From assembly GCA_027315455.1 (NCBI GenBank), contig DAHUXZ010000001.1, positions 1 through 64,000 on the forward strand: a stretch of 64,000 bases of DNA, read 5' to 3'. Below the pieces are notes generated by a model. It searched no databases, had not been told where the DNA came from, and worked only from the letters and a program-made list of their open reading frames with translations. This DNA is from Thermoplasmata archaeon (GTDB taxonomy: Archaea; Thermoplasmatota; Thermoplasmata; Lutacidiplasmatales; UBA184). The position numbers were made by a program, and so were the translations under genes. Each line of letters starts with the position of its first letter. Position 1 is the stretch's first letter. This document shows positions 33,078 through 39,880 of this stretch, one piece after another.

Positions 33078-33389
33078 CTAGCGGAAGTACCCCGGAGCCG
33101 CGGCGGTGTCGGGACGCTTCTCCTCCGCCGGCTTGACCGCCTCGAGGACATCGACGGCGAGCAGCGCATTGATCGGGATCAGTCGGACGAGGCCCCGCTC
33201 CTCCTTGGTCCCTTCCTCGAGCTCGATGGCGAGCGAGTTGTCCCCGCCGACGGAGACGAGCCCGCGGAACAGCCCCGTCGAGAGGAGCGCCTCGTCCCGC
33301 GTTCCGGCCGATCGCACGCGGATCCGGGAACCGGTGGTGAGGGTGATCGTCGGCCGCTTCGCCTCGGCACTGGTCTGCTCGCTCTTCAT
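33078..33389 (-). CDS. conserved-looking small protein, unknown function
   Basis: A 103-residue protein I do not recognise. A charged N terminus (KSEQTSAEAKRP) precedes a compact beta-rich core: TITLTTGSRIRVRS, GLFRGLVSVGGDNSLAIELEE, GLVRLIPINALLAVDVLEAV. The pattern of short strands with a GD turn could fit an Sm-like or other small barrel, but this is only an impression. It is encoded as the second gene of a two-gene unit after the winged-helix protein (ATGA overlap), so the two probably act together, and it ends 10 bp from the tRNA-Arg gene. Confidence 0.6.
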   Translation of the reverse strand: MKSEQTSAEAKRPTITLTTGSRIRVRSAGTRDEALLSTGLFRGLVSVGGDNSLAIELEEGTKEERGLVRLIPINALLAVDVLEAVKPAEEKRPDTAAAPGYFR

Positions 33390-33898
33390 CGCTTCGTTCC
33401 TTTAGGGGTGGCCTCACGGGCCGGCGCCCGGGCCGCCGGGGGCGGTGGCGCCGTCTCGATGAGGGTCTGGAGATGGTTCACGGTCTCCCGGTACCGACGC
33501 AGCGCGTTCTGGGCGTTGGCCTCGGTGAAGTCCCACGCGCGCGCAAGATTCCCGTAGCGGAGCCGGTAGCCCTTGCGGCCCTTGCCGTCCGTGCTCCCGC
33601 CCACCTCCTCGAGCATGTCGAGAGACTTGAGCTTGTTGATGTGCCGGTAGATCGTCGGCTTCGATGTGCGGAGGACCGCCGAGAGCTCCTCCGCGTACCA
33701 GGGACGCGAGAGGTCCCGCAGGAAGCACTCCCGTACGAGCCGGTAGGCGAGGGTCTCTCCGACCGGTCCTGCGCCCCCCCGGTGGTCCTCGGCCTCCGGA
33801 AGGTAGCCGACCATGCGCAGGAACTCCTGGAGCGCCTCGTCGAGGTCGGAGACCGAGGTGAGGGGAGTGGTGTAGCGCAGGGTCAGCTCGAAGGGCAT
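33386..33898 (-). CDS. winged-helix transcription regulator
   Basis: A 170-residue DNA-binding protein. After FELTLRYTTPL and a helical segment comes a winged helix: AYRLVRECFLRDLSRPWYAEELSAVLRTSKPTIYRHINKL (read in parts), with the recognition helix at KPTIYRHINKLKSLDML and a wing near GRKGYRLRYGN. The C terminus is a helix (NAQNALRRYRETVNHLQTL) with an Ala/Pro-rich tail. It is divergent from the coxM-type gene, about 97 bp apart, and is a candidate regulator of that operon. A TTTTATCC box (33927-33934, minus) gives a leader of about 6 nt. Confidence 0.75.
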   Translation of the reverse strand: MPFELTLRYTTPLTSVSDLDEALQEFLRMVGYLPEAEDHRGGAGPVGETLAYRLVRECFLRDLSRPWYAEELSAVLRTSKPTIYRHINKLKSLDMLEEVGGSTDGKGRKGYRLRYGNLARAWDFTEANAQNALRRYRETVNHLQTLIETAPPPPAARAPAREATPKGTKR

Positions 33899-33926
33899 CG
33901 CGTGGAGGGGTCTCAATCCCTGCGTG

Positions 33927-33934
33927 GATAAAAA
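33927..33934 (-). promoter_or_regulatory. winged-helix gene promoter box
   Basis: TTTTATCC on the minus strand about 32 nt before the ATG at 33898. A plus-strand TTTGTCC at 33968-33974 lies 24 nt before GTG 33995 and may serve the divergent coxM-type gene. Confidence 0.45.
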
Positions 33935-33994
33935 GGGCGGGCGCCGGCGTCGTGCGCCGGGAAACGATTTGTCCCACGGGTGGGTCCGGGGCGC

Positions 33995-34828
33995 GTGGCG
34001 TTCTCGCTCGCCGTTCCCCGGTCGCCGGCCGAGGCGGTCCGCCTGCTCGCCGACGCTCCCCCGGGCGGCGCCGAGGCCCTCGCCGGCGGAACCGACCTTC
34101 TTTTGGACATCGACGCGGGCCGGGTCGCGCCGTCCCGGCTGATCTCCCTCGGACGGCTGCCCTGGCGCACGCTGCGGCGCTCCGGAGGGGACCTCGTCAT
34201 CGGTGCGACGCTCCCGCTCCGGGACCTCGAGCGCGACCCTCGGCTGCCCCGGGACCTGCCCGGCCTCTATCGCGCGGTCCGGGCCGTGGGCAGCGTCGCC
34301 CTGCGCCACCGGGCCACGATGGGCGGGAACATCGCCCGCTCGTCCCCCTCCTCCGATCTGCTCCCGATCCTCCTCGCGCTCGAGGCCCGCGTGCGTCTGG
34401 TCGGTCCGTCCGGGCCCCGCGAGCTGCCGCTGCCCGAGCTCCTCAAGGGGCCACGCGAGACGACGCGGGTGCCGGGCGAGTTGATCGCCGCGATCGTGGT
34501 CCCGGCCCGGCGGCCGTCGGCGTACCTCTGGCAGCGGGTCCGGCCCTCGAACGACATCTCGCAGGTGGGGGTCGCCGTCGCGCGGCGCGAGCGTCCGCCC
34601 TATTGGCGCGTGGCGCTCGGAGGCGTCTGGCCCGTCCCGGCGCGTCTTTCGAGCGTCGAGGCGATCCTCGACTCCCCGGACCCCGGCGACATCGCCGTCG
34701 AGCTCGCGGCGCAGGAGGCGGCCCGGTGCGCCCCGTTCGTCACCGACAAGCGCGCGACGGAGGCGTACCGGCGCCGGCTCGTCGCGACGCTCCTGCGGCG
34801 GGCGCTCCGGGAGGTGACCGTCCCATGA
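33995..34828 (+). CDS. molybdenum hydroxylase FAD subunit (CoxM type)
   Basis: Medium, FAD-binding subunit of a xanthine-oxidase-family molybdenum hydroxylase, passing electrons from the iron-sulfur subunit to an acceptor. The 277 residues carry ALAGGTDLLLDI (FAD pyrophosphate loop) and RHRATMGGNIARSSPSSDL, both signature sites, then the C-terminal CO-deh-flav domain. I chose GTG 33995 (reads MAFSLAVP), near a TTTGTCC box; GTG 33980 would add five residues. The stop overlaps the iron-sulfur subunit start (ATGA). Order M-S-L matches cox operons, but the substrate is unknown. Confidence 0.9.
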   Translation: MAFSLAVPRSPAEAVRLLADAPPGGAEALAGGTDLLLDIDAGRVAPSRLISLGRLPWRTLRRSGGDLVIGATLPLRDLERDPRLPRDLPGLYRAVRAVGSVALRHRATMGGNIARSSPSSDLLPILLALEARVRLVGPSGPRELPLPELLKGPRETTRVPGELIAAIVVPARRPSAYLWQRVRPSNDISQVGVAVARRERPPYWRVALGGVWPVPARLSSVEAILDSPDPGDIAVELAAQEAARCAPFVTDKRATEAYRRRLVATLLRRALREVTVP

Positions 34829-35316
34829 CCGGTGGGGAGGGGACCGGGAACGCCGCCCTCGCCCTGACCGTCAACGGACGGCGCCGTCGCATCCGGGCCC
34901 CCGACGCGGAGCGGCTCCTCGACACCCTCCGTTGGCGCCTCGGGCTCAAAGGGACGAAGGAAGGGTGCCGCTCCGGCGGGTGCGGCGCCTGCACGGTCCT
35001 GGTGGACGGCCGCAGCACGCTCTCCTGCCTCACGCTCACGCACGAGGTCGCGGGGGCGACGGTCACGACCGTCGAGGGGATCGGACGCGACCCGGTCGGC
35101 CGCCGGGTCCAGGCCGCGTTCGCCCGCGAGAACGCGGTCCAGTGCGGCTACTGCACCCCGGGATTCGTCGTGGCGCTCACGGGGCTTCTCCGCGAGCGGG
35201 GTCCAAAGCTCCCGCCCGAGCGGCTTCTCGAGGACCTCGGGGGGAATCTCTGCCGATGCACCGGTTACGCCGCGATCCGTCGAGCCACGGAAGCGGTCTG
35301 CCGGGAGGTCGGCTGA
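34825..35316 (+). CDS. molybdenum hydroxylase [2Fe-2S] subunit (CoxS type)
   Basis: Small subunit of 163 residues holding two [2Fe-2S] clusters. The plant-ferredoxin-type cluster is bound by GCRSGGCGACTVLVDG with a fourth Cys in STLSCLTL, and the helical-domain cluster by QCGYCTPGF and NLCRCTGY. Length and spacing are standard. It overlaps both neighbours by a few bases (ATGA at each end), so the three subunits are made together. Confidence 0.96.
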   Translation: MTGGEGTGNAALALTVNGRRRRIRAPDAERLLDTLRWRLGLKGTKEGCRSGGCGACTVLVDGRSTLSCLTLTHEVAGATVTTVEGIGRDPVGRRVQAAFARENAVQCGYCTPGFVVALTGLLRERGPKLPPERLLEDLGGNLCRCTGYAAIRRATEAVCREVG

Positions 35317-37508
35317 TGCGGACCGACGCCCCCGCGAAGGTCCGCGGACGTGTCGAGTACGGGATGGACCTCGAGGCGCCGGGGATGCTCTGGGGCGCGC
35401 TCGTTCCGGCGCCGGTCGCCCACGGCCGGATCGTCGCGATCGATGCCTCCGTCGCCCGCGGCATGGCGGGGGTCCGCGCCGTGGTCACGGGGGCCGACCT
35501 CGACCGGCTCCTTCCCAAGGGCGGGGGGGATCCCGAGCGCCGCCTGCTTCCGACGGAGGAGGTGACCTACCGCCACCAGCCGGTCGCCGTGATCGCGGCC
35601 GACAGCCGGGCCGTGGCCCGCGCGGCCGCCGCCGCAGTGCGCGTGGCGACGGAGGCCCTCCCGTCCGTCGACGATATCGAGGAGGTCTTCCCGGACTGGC
35701 CGGGGGCCGAGGGTCCGGGTTCGCCGCAGGTCGTCGCGCACGTCCACGCGCTCCACGGGGACCTCGACGCCGCCTTCGCCTCCGCCGAGCTCGTGGTGTC
35801 CCAGACGTTCCGCACCTCGGGGGTCGCCCAGGTCGCGCTCGAGCCCCATGCCTGCCTCGCCAGCGTCGAGGACGGGAGCTATCGCATCCGCACCTCCACG
35901 CAGGCGCCGTTCGCGGTCCGCTCCGACACGGCCGAGATCCTCGGGCTGGCGGAGTCCCGCGTGGTGGTGGAGGGGAGCTGGGTCGGGGGCGGCTTCGGGG
36001 GGAAGGCGTCGTCCCTCGTCGAACCGTACGCGCTCGTCCTCGCCATCGCGTCCGGCCGCCCGGTGAAGCTCGCCCTGACCTACCGGGAGGAGTTCCTCCT
36101 CGGCCGCTCGACGCTGCCGGCGGTCGTGCGGATCGACTCGAGCCTCCTCAAGGGGACGATCACCGGCCGCCGCGTGCGCCTCCTGCTCGATGCGGGGGCG
36201 ATGCTGCCGGGGCGCGACTTCGCGACCGGCTACGCCATCGGGTTCCTCGCCGGTCCGTACCGTATCGAGGCCGTCGAGCTCGAGGGCTACGCGGTGCGAA
36301 CGCACAAGCCCCCGTTCGGCGCCCATCGCGCCCCGTTCGCCGCGCAATGCGCCTTCGTCGCCGAATCCCACATGGACGCGATCGCCCGCCGGGCCGGGAT
36401 CGACCCCTTCGACCTCCGCCTCGCCCACGCCTGGCGGGAAGGGGACACGACCCCGCTCGGCCAGCGGGTCGGACCCTTCGGGCTGCGGGAGGCGCTCGAG
36501 CGCGCCCATCGGCAGCGGGAGGCGTGGCGGGCCGACGGCCATGGGTCCGGCGGGATCGGGGTCGCCTGCGGCTTCTGGTCGACCGGCACCGGGGCGGGCG
36601 GTGAGGCGATCGTCGAGTTCGCCCGCGACGGGCTGCACATCATCGAGGGGGAGCGCGAGATCGGGAGCGGGTCCGTCATCCGGGGGCTCGTCGCGGTCGT
36701 GGAGCGCGTGACCGGGCTGCCGCCGGCCGCCGTGCGGGTCGACTATCGGGACACCCGCTCGGCGCCGTTCGACTCCGGCGTCTTCGGCAGCCGGACCGTG
36801 GGGGCGCTCGGGCAGGCCGTCGAGAAGGCCGTCCGCAAGGGGATGGGTACGCTCGCGGCGCGGGCGAAGGTGCCCGAGGTCCGCCTCGCCTTCGACGGGG
36901 GTGAGCTGTGGGTCGTGACGCGGGGGCACAAGCGGTCGCTCACGTCGCTGCTCACCCCGGCCGAACGGGCGCTGGGTCACCTCGCCATCGGGGGTCGACA
37001 TTACGGCCGCAGCGGAACGCTCGAGGAATCCCGGGTCCGGGAAGGGGAGTTCTACGCCTACACGGACTTCACCGCATCGGTCGTTCTCGCCCAGGCCGCC
37101 GTCGACCGCGAGACCGGGGCGGTCCGACCGGAGCGGGTCGCCGAGTTCCTCGACGTCGGGGTCGCGCTCGACCCCGAGATGGTCCGGACCCAGATGGAGG
37201 GGGGCATCGCGATGGGGCTCGGGACCGCCCTGACCGAGGAGACCCTCTGGACGTCCGCGGGCCGTCTCGCGAACCCCGGGCTGCTCGACTACCGGATCCC
37301 AACGCTCGGGGACATCCCGCCCATCGAGACCGTGATCGTCGAAGGGTTCCCCGGCGCGGGTCCGTTCGGGGCGAAGGGCGTGGGCGAGCCGCCGATCATC
37401 CCCGTTCCCGCGGCGATCGCGAACGCCGTCCTCGACGCGACCGGCGCCCAGGTCACCGAGCTTCCCCTGACCCCGGAGCGCGTCGCCCGAGCGCTTAAGC
37501 TCCTCTAG
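35316..37508 (+). CDS. molybdenum hydroxylase large subunit (CoxL/XdhA type)
   Basis: Catalytic subunit of 730 residues with the molybdopterin cofactor. It begins with the a/b hammerhead domain (APAKVRGRVEYGMDL) and has WVGGGFGGKASS for cofactor binding, GAHRAPFAAQ in the active-site region, and the catalytic Glu near the C terminus in GAKGVGEPPIIPVP. The AYRCSFR loop that marks true aerobic CO dehydrogenases is absent (the position reads GAHRAPFA), so an aldehyde, purine or other hydroxylase is more likely. It follows the iron-sulfur subunit with a 1-bp overlap. Its last bases contain the promoter box of purP. Molybdenum could come from the transporter at 14-17 kb. Confidence 0.92.
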   Translation: MRTDAPAKVRGRVEYGMDLEAPGMLWGALVPAPVAHGRIVAIDASVARGMAGVRAVVTGADLDRLLPKGGGDPERRLLPTEEVTYRHQPVAVIAADSRAVARAAAAAVRVATEALPSVDDIEEVFPDWPGAEGPGSPQVVAHVHALHGDLDAAFASAELVVSQTFRTSGVAQVALEPHACLASVEDGSYRIRTSTQAPFAVRSDTAEILGLAESRVVVEGSWVGGGFGGKASSLVEPYALVLAIASGRPVKLALTYREEFLLGRSTLPAVVRIDSSLLKGTITGRRVRLLLDAGAMLPGRDFATGYAIGFLAGPYRIEAVELEGYAVRTHKPPFGAHRAPFAAQCAFVAESHMDAIARRAGIDPFDLRLAHAWREGDTTPLGQRVGPFGLREALERAHRQREAWRADGHGSGGIGVACGFWSTGTGAGGEAIVEFARDGLHIIEGEREIGSGSVIRGLVAVVERVTGLPPAAVRVDYRDTRSAPFDSGVFGSRTVGALGQAVEKAVRKGMGTLAARAKVPEVRLAFDGGELWVVTRGHKRSLTSLLTPAERALGHLAIGGRHYGRSGTLEESRVREGEFYAYTDFTASVVLAQAAVDRETGAVRPERVAEFLDVGVALDPEMVRTQMEGGIAMGLGTALTEETLWTSAGRLANPGLLDYRIPTLGDIPPIETVIVEGFPGAGPFGAKGVGEPPIIPVPAAIANAVLDATGAQVTELPLTPERVARALKLL
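37494..37499 (+). promoter_or_regulatory. purP promoter box
   Basis: CTTAAG with A at 37497, 26 nt before the purP ATG, although it lies inside the end of the preceding gene. Confidence 0.5.
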
Positions 37509-37522
37509 GGTAGGACGGCGCC

Positions 37523-38680
37523 ATGCTCCTGCCGCGCTCGGAGGTCGAACGGGTCCTCGGGACCTACGGCCCCGCGCCGGTCGTCGGGGTCGTCGGCTCC
37601 CACTCCGCGCTCGACACGGCCGACGGGGCCGCGGCGGAAGGGTTCCGCACCCTCGTCCTCGCCCAGGCGGGACGCGAGGCGACGTACGCCCGGTACTACC
37701 GGACCCGTCGCTCGCCGACGGGCGAACTCGAGCGGGGGTGCGTCGACGAGGTCTGGACGTACCGGGCGTTCGCCGACATCGCCCGGCCCGAGGAGCAGGA
37801 ACGCCTGCGGCGAACGCACGTCCTCCTCGTCCCGAACCGGGCCCTGAGCAGCTACGTTCCCCTCGACGTCATCGAGCAGGACCTCCGGGTGCCGATCGTC
37901 GGCTCGCGCGCGCTTTTGCGGATCGAGGAGCGGACGGAGCGGGAGAACTACTACACCCTCCTCGGCCGGGCGGGCATCCCGACCCCGGAGCGGCTCGACG
38001 GACCCTCGGCGATCGACGGCCTCGCGATCGCGAAGCTCCCGCATGCGCGGCGCCGGCTCGAGCGCGGCTTCTTCACCGCGGCGAGCCCCGCGGAGTTCGC
38101 AACGAAGAGCGCGGCGCTGCTCGCCGCGGGCGCGATCAGCTCCGGGGACCTCGCCGCGGCCCGGATCGAGCGCTACGTCCTCGGGCCCGTGTTCAACTTC
38201 AACTTCTTCTTCTCGCCGCTCGTGCCCCGCGCCGACGGTCTCGAGCTCCTGGGCGTCGACGAGCGCCGGGAGAGCTCGCTCGACGGTCTCGTCCGCCTGC
38301 CGGCGGCCGAGCAGCTCGAGCTGGGAGCGGCGGGCCGGACGCCGGACTACACCGTCGTGGGACACGGCACGCTCACCGTCCGCGAGTCGATCCTCGAGGA
38401 GGTCTTCCGGATCGGCGAACGCTTCGTGGATGCCGCACGGGAGCGCTACCCTCCGGGGATCATCGGCCCGTTCTGCCTGCAGACCTGCATCGACCCGGAC
38501 GGGCGGCCGTGGGTCTTCGATGTCGCGGCCCGCCTTGGCGGCGGGACGAATATCCATCTCGCGATGGGCCACCCCTATGCGAACGCCCTCTGGCGGACCC
38601 CGATGAGCTCCGGGCGTCGGCTCGCCGTCGAGATCCGCCGGGCGCTCGCCCTGGGCCGCCTTCGGGAGATCGTCACATGA
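37523..38680 (+). CDS. purP: FAICAR synthetase (formate-dependent), PurP
   Basis: Archaeal ATP-grasp enzyme that formylates AICAR with free formate. The 385 residues begin with VVGVVGSHSALDTADGAAAEGF, a PurP signature, and continue with NRALSSYVPLDVIEQDL, RTERENYYTLLGRAGIPTPE, YVLGPVFNFNFFFSPL, VDERRESSLDGLVRLP and FDVAARLGGGTNI. All are typical of PurP. The ATG is 14 bp after the coxL-type stop and has its own promoter box, so it need not depend on that operon. It shares a 4-bp overlap with gcvT. Its reaction duplicates the transformylase half of purH in this window. Confidence 0.96.
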   Translation: MLLPRSEVERVLGTYGPAPVVGVVGSHSALDTADGAAAEGFRTLVLAQAGREATYARYYRTRRSPTGELERGCVDEVWTYRAFADIARPEEQERLRRTHVLLVPNRALSSYVPLDVIEQDLRVPIVGSRALLRIEERTERENYYTLLGRAGIPTPERLDGPSAIDGLAIAKLPHARRRLERGFFTAASPAEFATKSAALLAAGAISSGDLAAARIERYVLGPVFNFNFFFSPLVPRADGLELLGVDERRESSLDGLVRLPAAEQLELGAAGRTPDYTVVGHGTLTVRESILEEVFRIGERFVDAARERYPPGIIGPFCLQTCIDPDGRPWVFDVAARLGGGTNIHLAMGHPYANALWRTPMSSGRRLAVEIRRALALGRLREIVT

Positions 38681-39852
38681 GCGAAGAGCCGTCGCCCGGG
38701 CCCCTAAACCGGACCGCCCTCTACCCCTTCCACGTCGCGCGGAACGCCCACCTCGTGCCGTTCGCCGGATGGGAGATGCCGCTCTACTACGAGGGGATCC
38801 TCCCCGAGCACGCCGCGGTCCGGGGTCACCTCGGCCTGTTCGACGTCTCCCACATGGGTATCCTGTCGGTACGGGGCGGCCACGCCACGGAGCTTCTGTC
38901 CCGTCGGACGACCGCGAACGTGGACCGATTGGTCCCCGGCCAGGTGCGCTACTCGTTCCTCCTCGACTCCAACGGCGCGATCGTGGACGACCTCCTCATC
39001 AGCCGCCTCGACACCGGCGCGGACCCCGCGCGGTCGTACCTCGTCGTCCCCAATGCGGGTCGGACCCCGCTCATCTTCGACCTCCTGCGCGAGCATCGGC
39101 GCCCCGACACCGAAATCGCACGGCACAACGGTGCCGTGGCGATCCTGGCGGTGCAGGGCCCCGCGGCCCGCGCGACCCTCGAGCGCCAGTTCCCCTGGCG
39201 CCTCGCCGACCTCGCCCCGTACCACCTGCGCCGCTTCCCGCTGGAGAGCGCGACGCCCTCCGACGGAGCGCTCGACGTGGCGGTGCCCTCGACCCTGAAG
39301 GACGGGGTCCTCGTCAGCCGCACGGGCTACACCGGCGAGGCCGGCTACGAGTTGTTCGTCGCCGGGGACCGCGCCGTGGCGATCGCCGAGGCGCTCGTCG
39401 GCGCCGGCGCGCGTCCCTGCGGGCTCGGGGCGCGCGACACGCTCCGGCTCGAGAAAGGCTACCTCCTCTCGGGGCAGGACTTCAACCACGACCGGACGCC
39501 GCTCGAGGCCGGCCAGGACCGGTTCGTCGACCTCGACCACCCGTTCGTCGGGCGCGAGACGCTCGAGCGGCAGCGCGAGGAGGGCGTGGCCGTTCGCCTC
39601 GCCGGTCTCACCGTCGAGGCCGCCGGGGCGATCCCCCGCCACGGGACGGCCGTGTTCGCGGGCGATCGGCCGGTCGCCACGGTGACGAGCGGCGGCCTGT
39701 CGCCGTCGCTCCACTACGGGATCGCCCTCGCCTACCTTCCGCGGGCGCTCACCGAACCGGGGACCCCTCTCGAGGTGGAGATCCGGGGGCGGAAGGTGCC
39801 GGCGCGGGTCGCGAAGCTCCCGTTCCTCACGGCGGCGTCCGCGCGACGCTGA
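38677..39852 (+). CDS. gcvT: aminomethyltransferase, glycine cleavage T protein
   Basis: T-protein releasing ammonia and the methylene group from the lipoyl-bound intermediate of glycine cleavage. The 391 residues show FAGWEMPLYYEGILPEHAAV, FDVSHMGILSVRG, GAIVDDLLISRL, the folate-site segment SRTGYTGEAGYELFV and LGARDTLRLEKGY. These match GcvT rather than sarcosine-oxidase or YgfZ relatives. The start overlaps the purP stop (ATGA). No gcvH or gcvP is nearby, so the other parts must lie elsewhere. One-carbon supply links it loosely to the purine and methionine genes. Confidence 0.93.
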   Translation: MSEEPSPGPLNRTALYPFHVARNAHLVPFAGWEMPLYYEGILPEHAAVRGHLGLFDVSHMGILSVRGGHATELLSRRTTANVDRLVPGQVRYSFLLDSNGAIVDDLLISRLDTGADPARSYLVVPNAGRTPLIFDLLREHRRPDTEIARHNGAVAILAVQGPAARATLERQFPWRLADLAPYHLRRFPLESATPSDGALDVAVPSTLKDGVLVSRTGYTGEAGYELFVAGDRAVAIAEALVGAGARPCGLGARDTLRLEKGYLLSGQDFNHDRTPLEAGQDRFVDLDHPFVGRETLERQREEGVAVRLAGLTVEAAGAIPRHGTAVFAGDRPVATVTSGGLSPSLHYGIALAYLPRALTEPGTPLEVEIRGRKVPARVAKLPFLTAASARR

Positions 39853-39880
39853 TATAGACGGCGGACCCCCTCCCCCACCG

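Noticed and set aside
29504-33136. A 1210-codon plus-strand frame over the DP2 gene
   Set aside because: Its composition is Arg/Pro/Gly-rich without motifs; the DP2 frame on the same strand has all family motifs.
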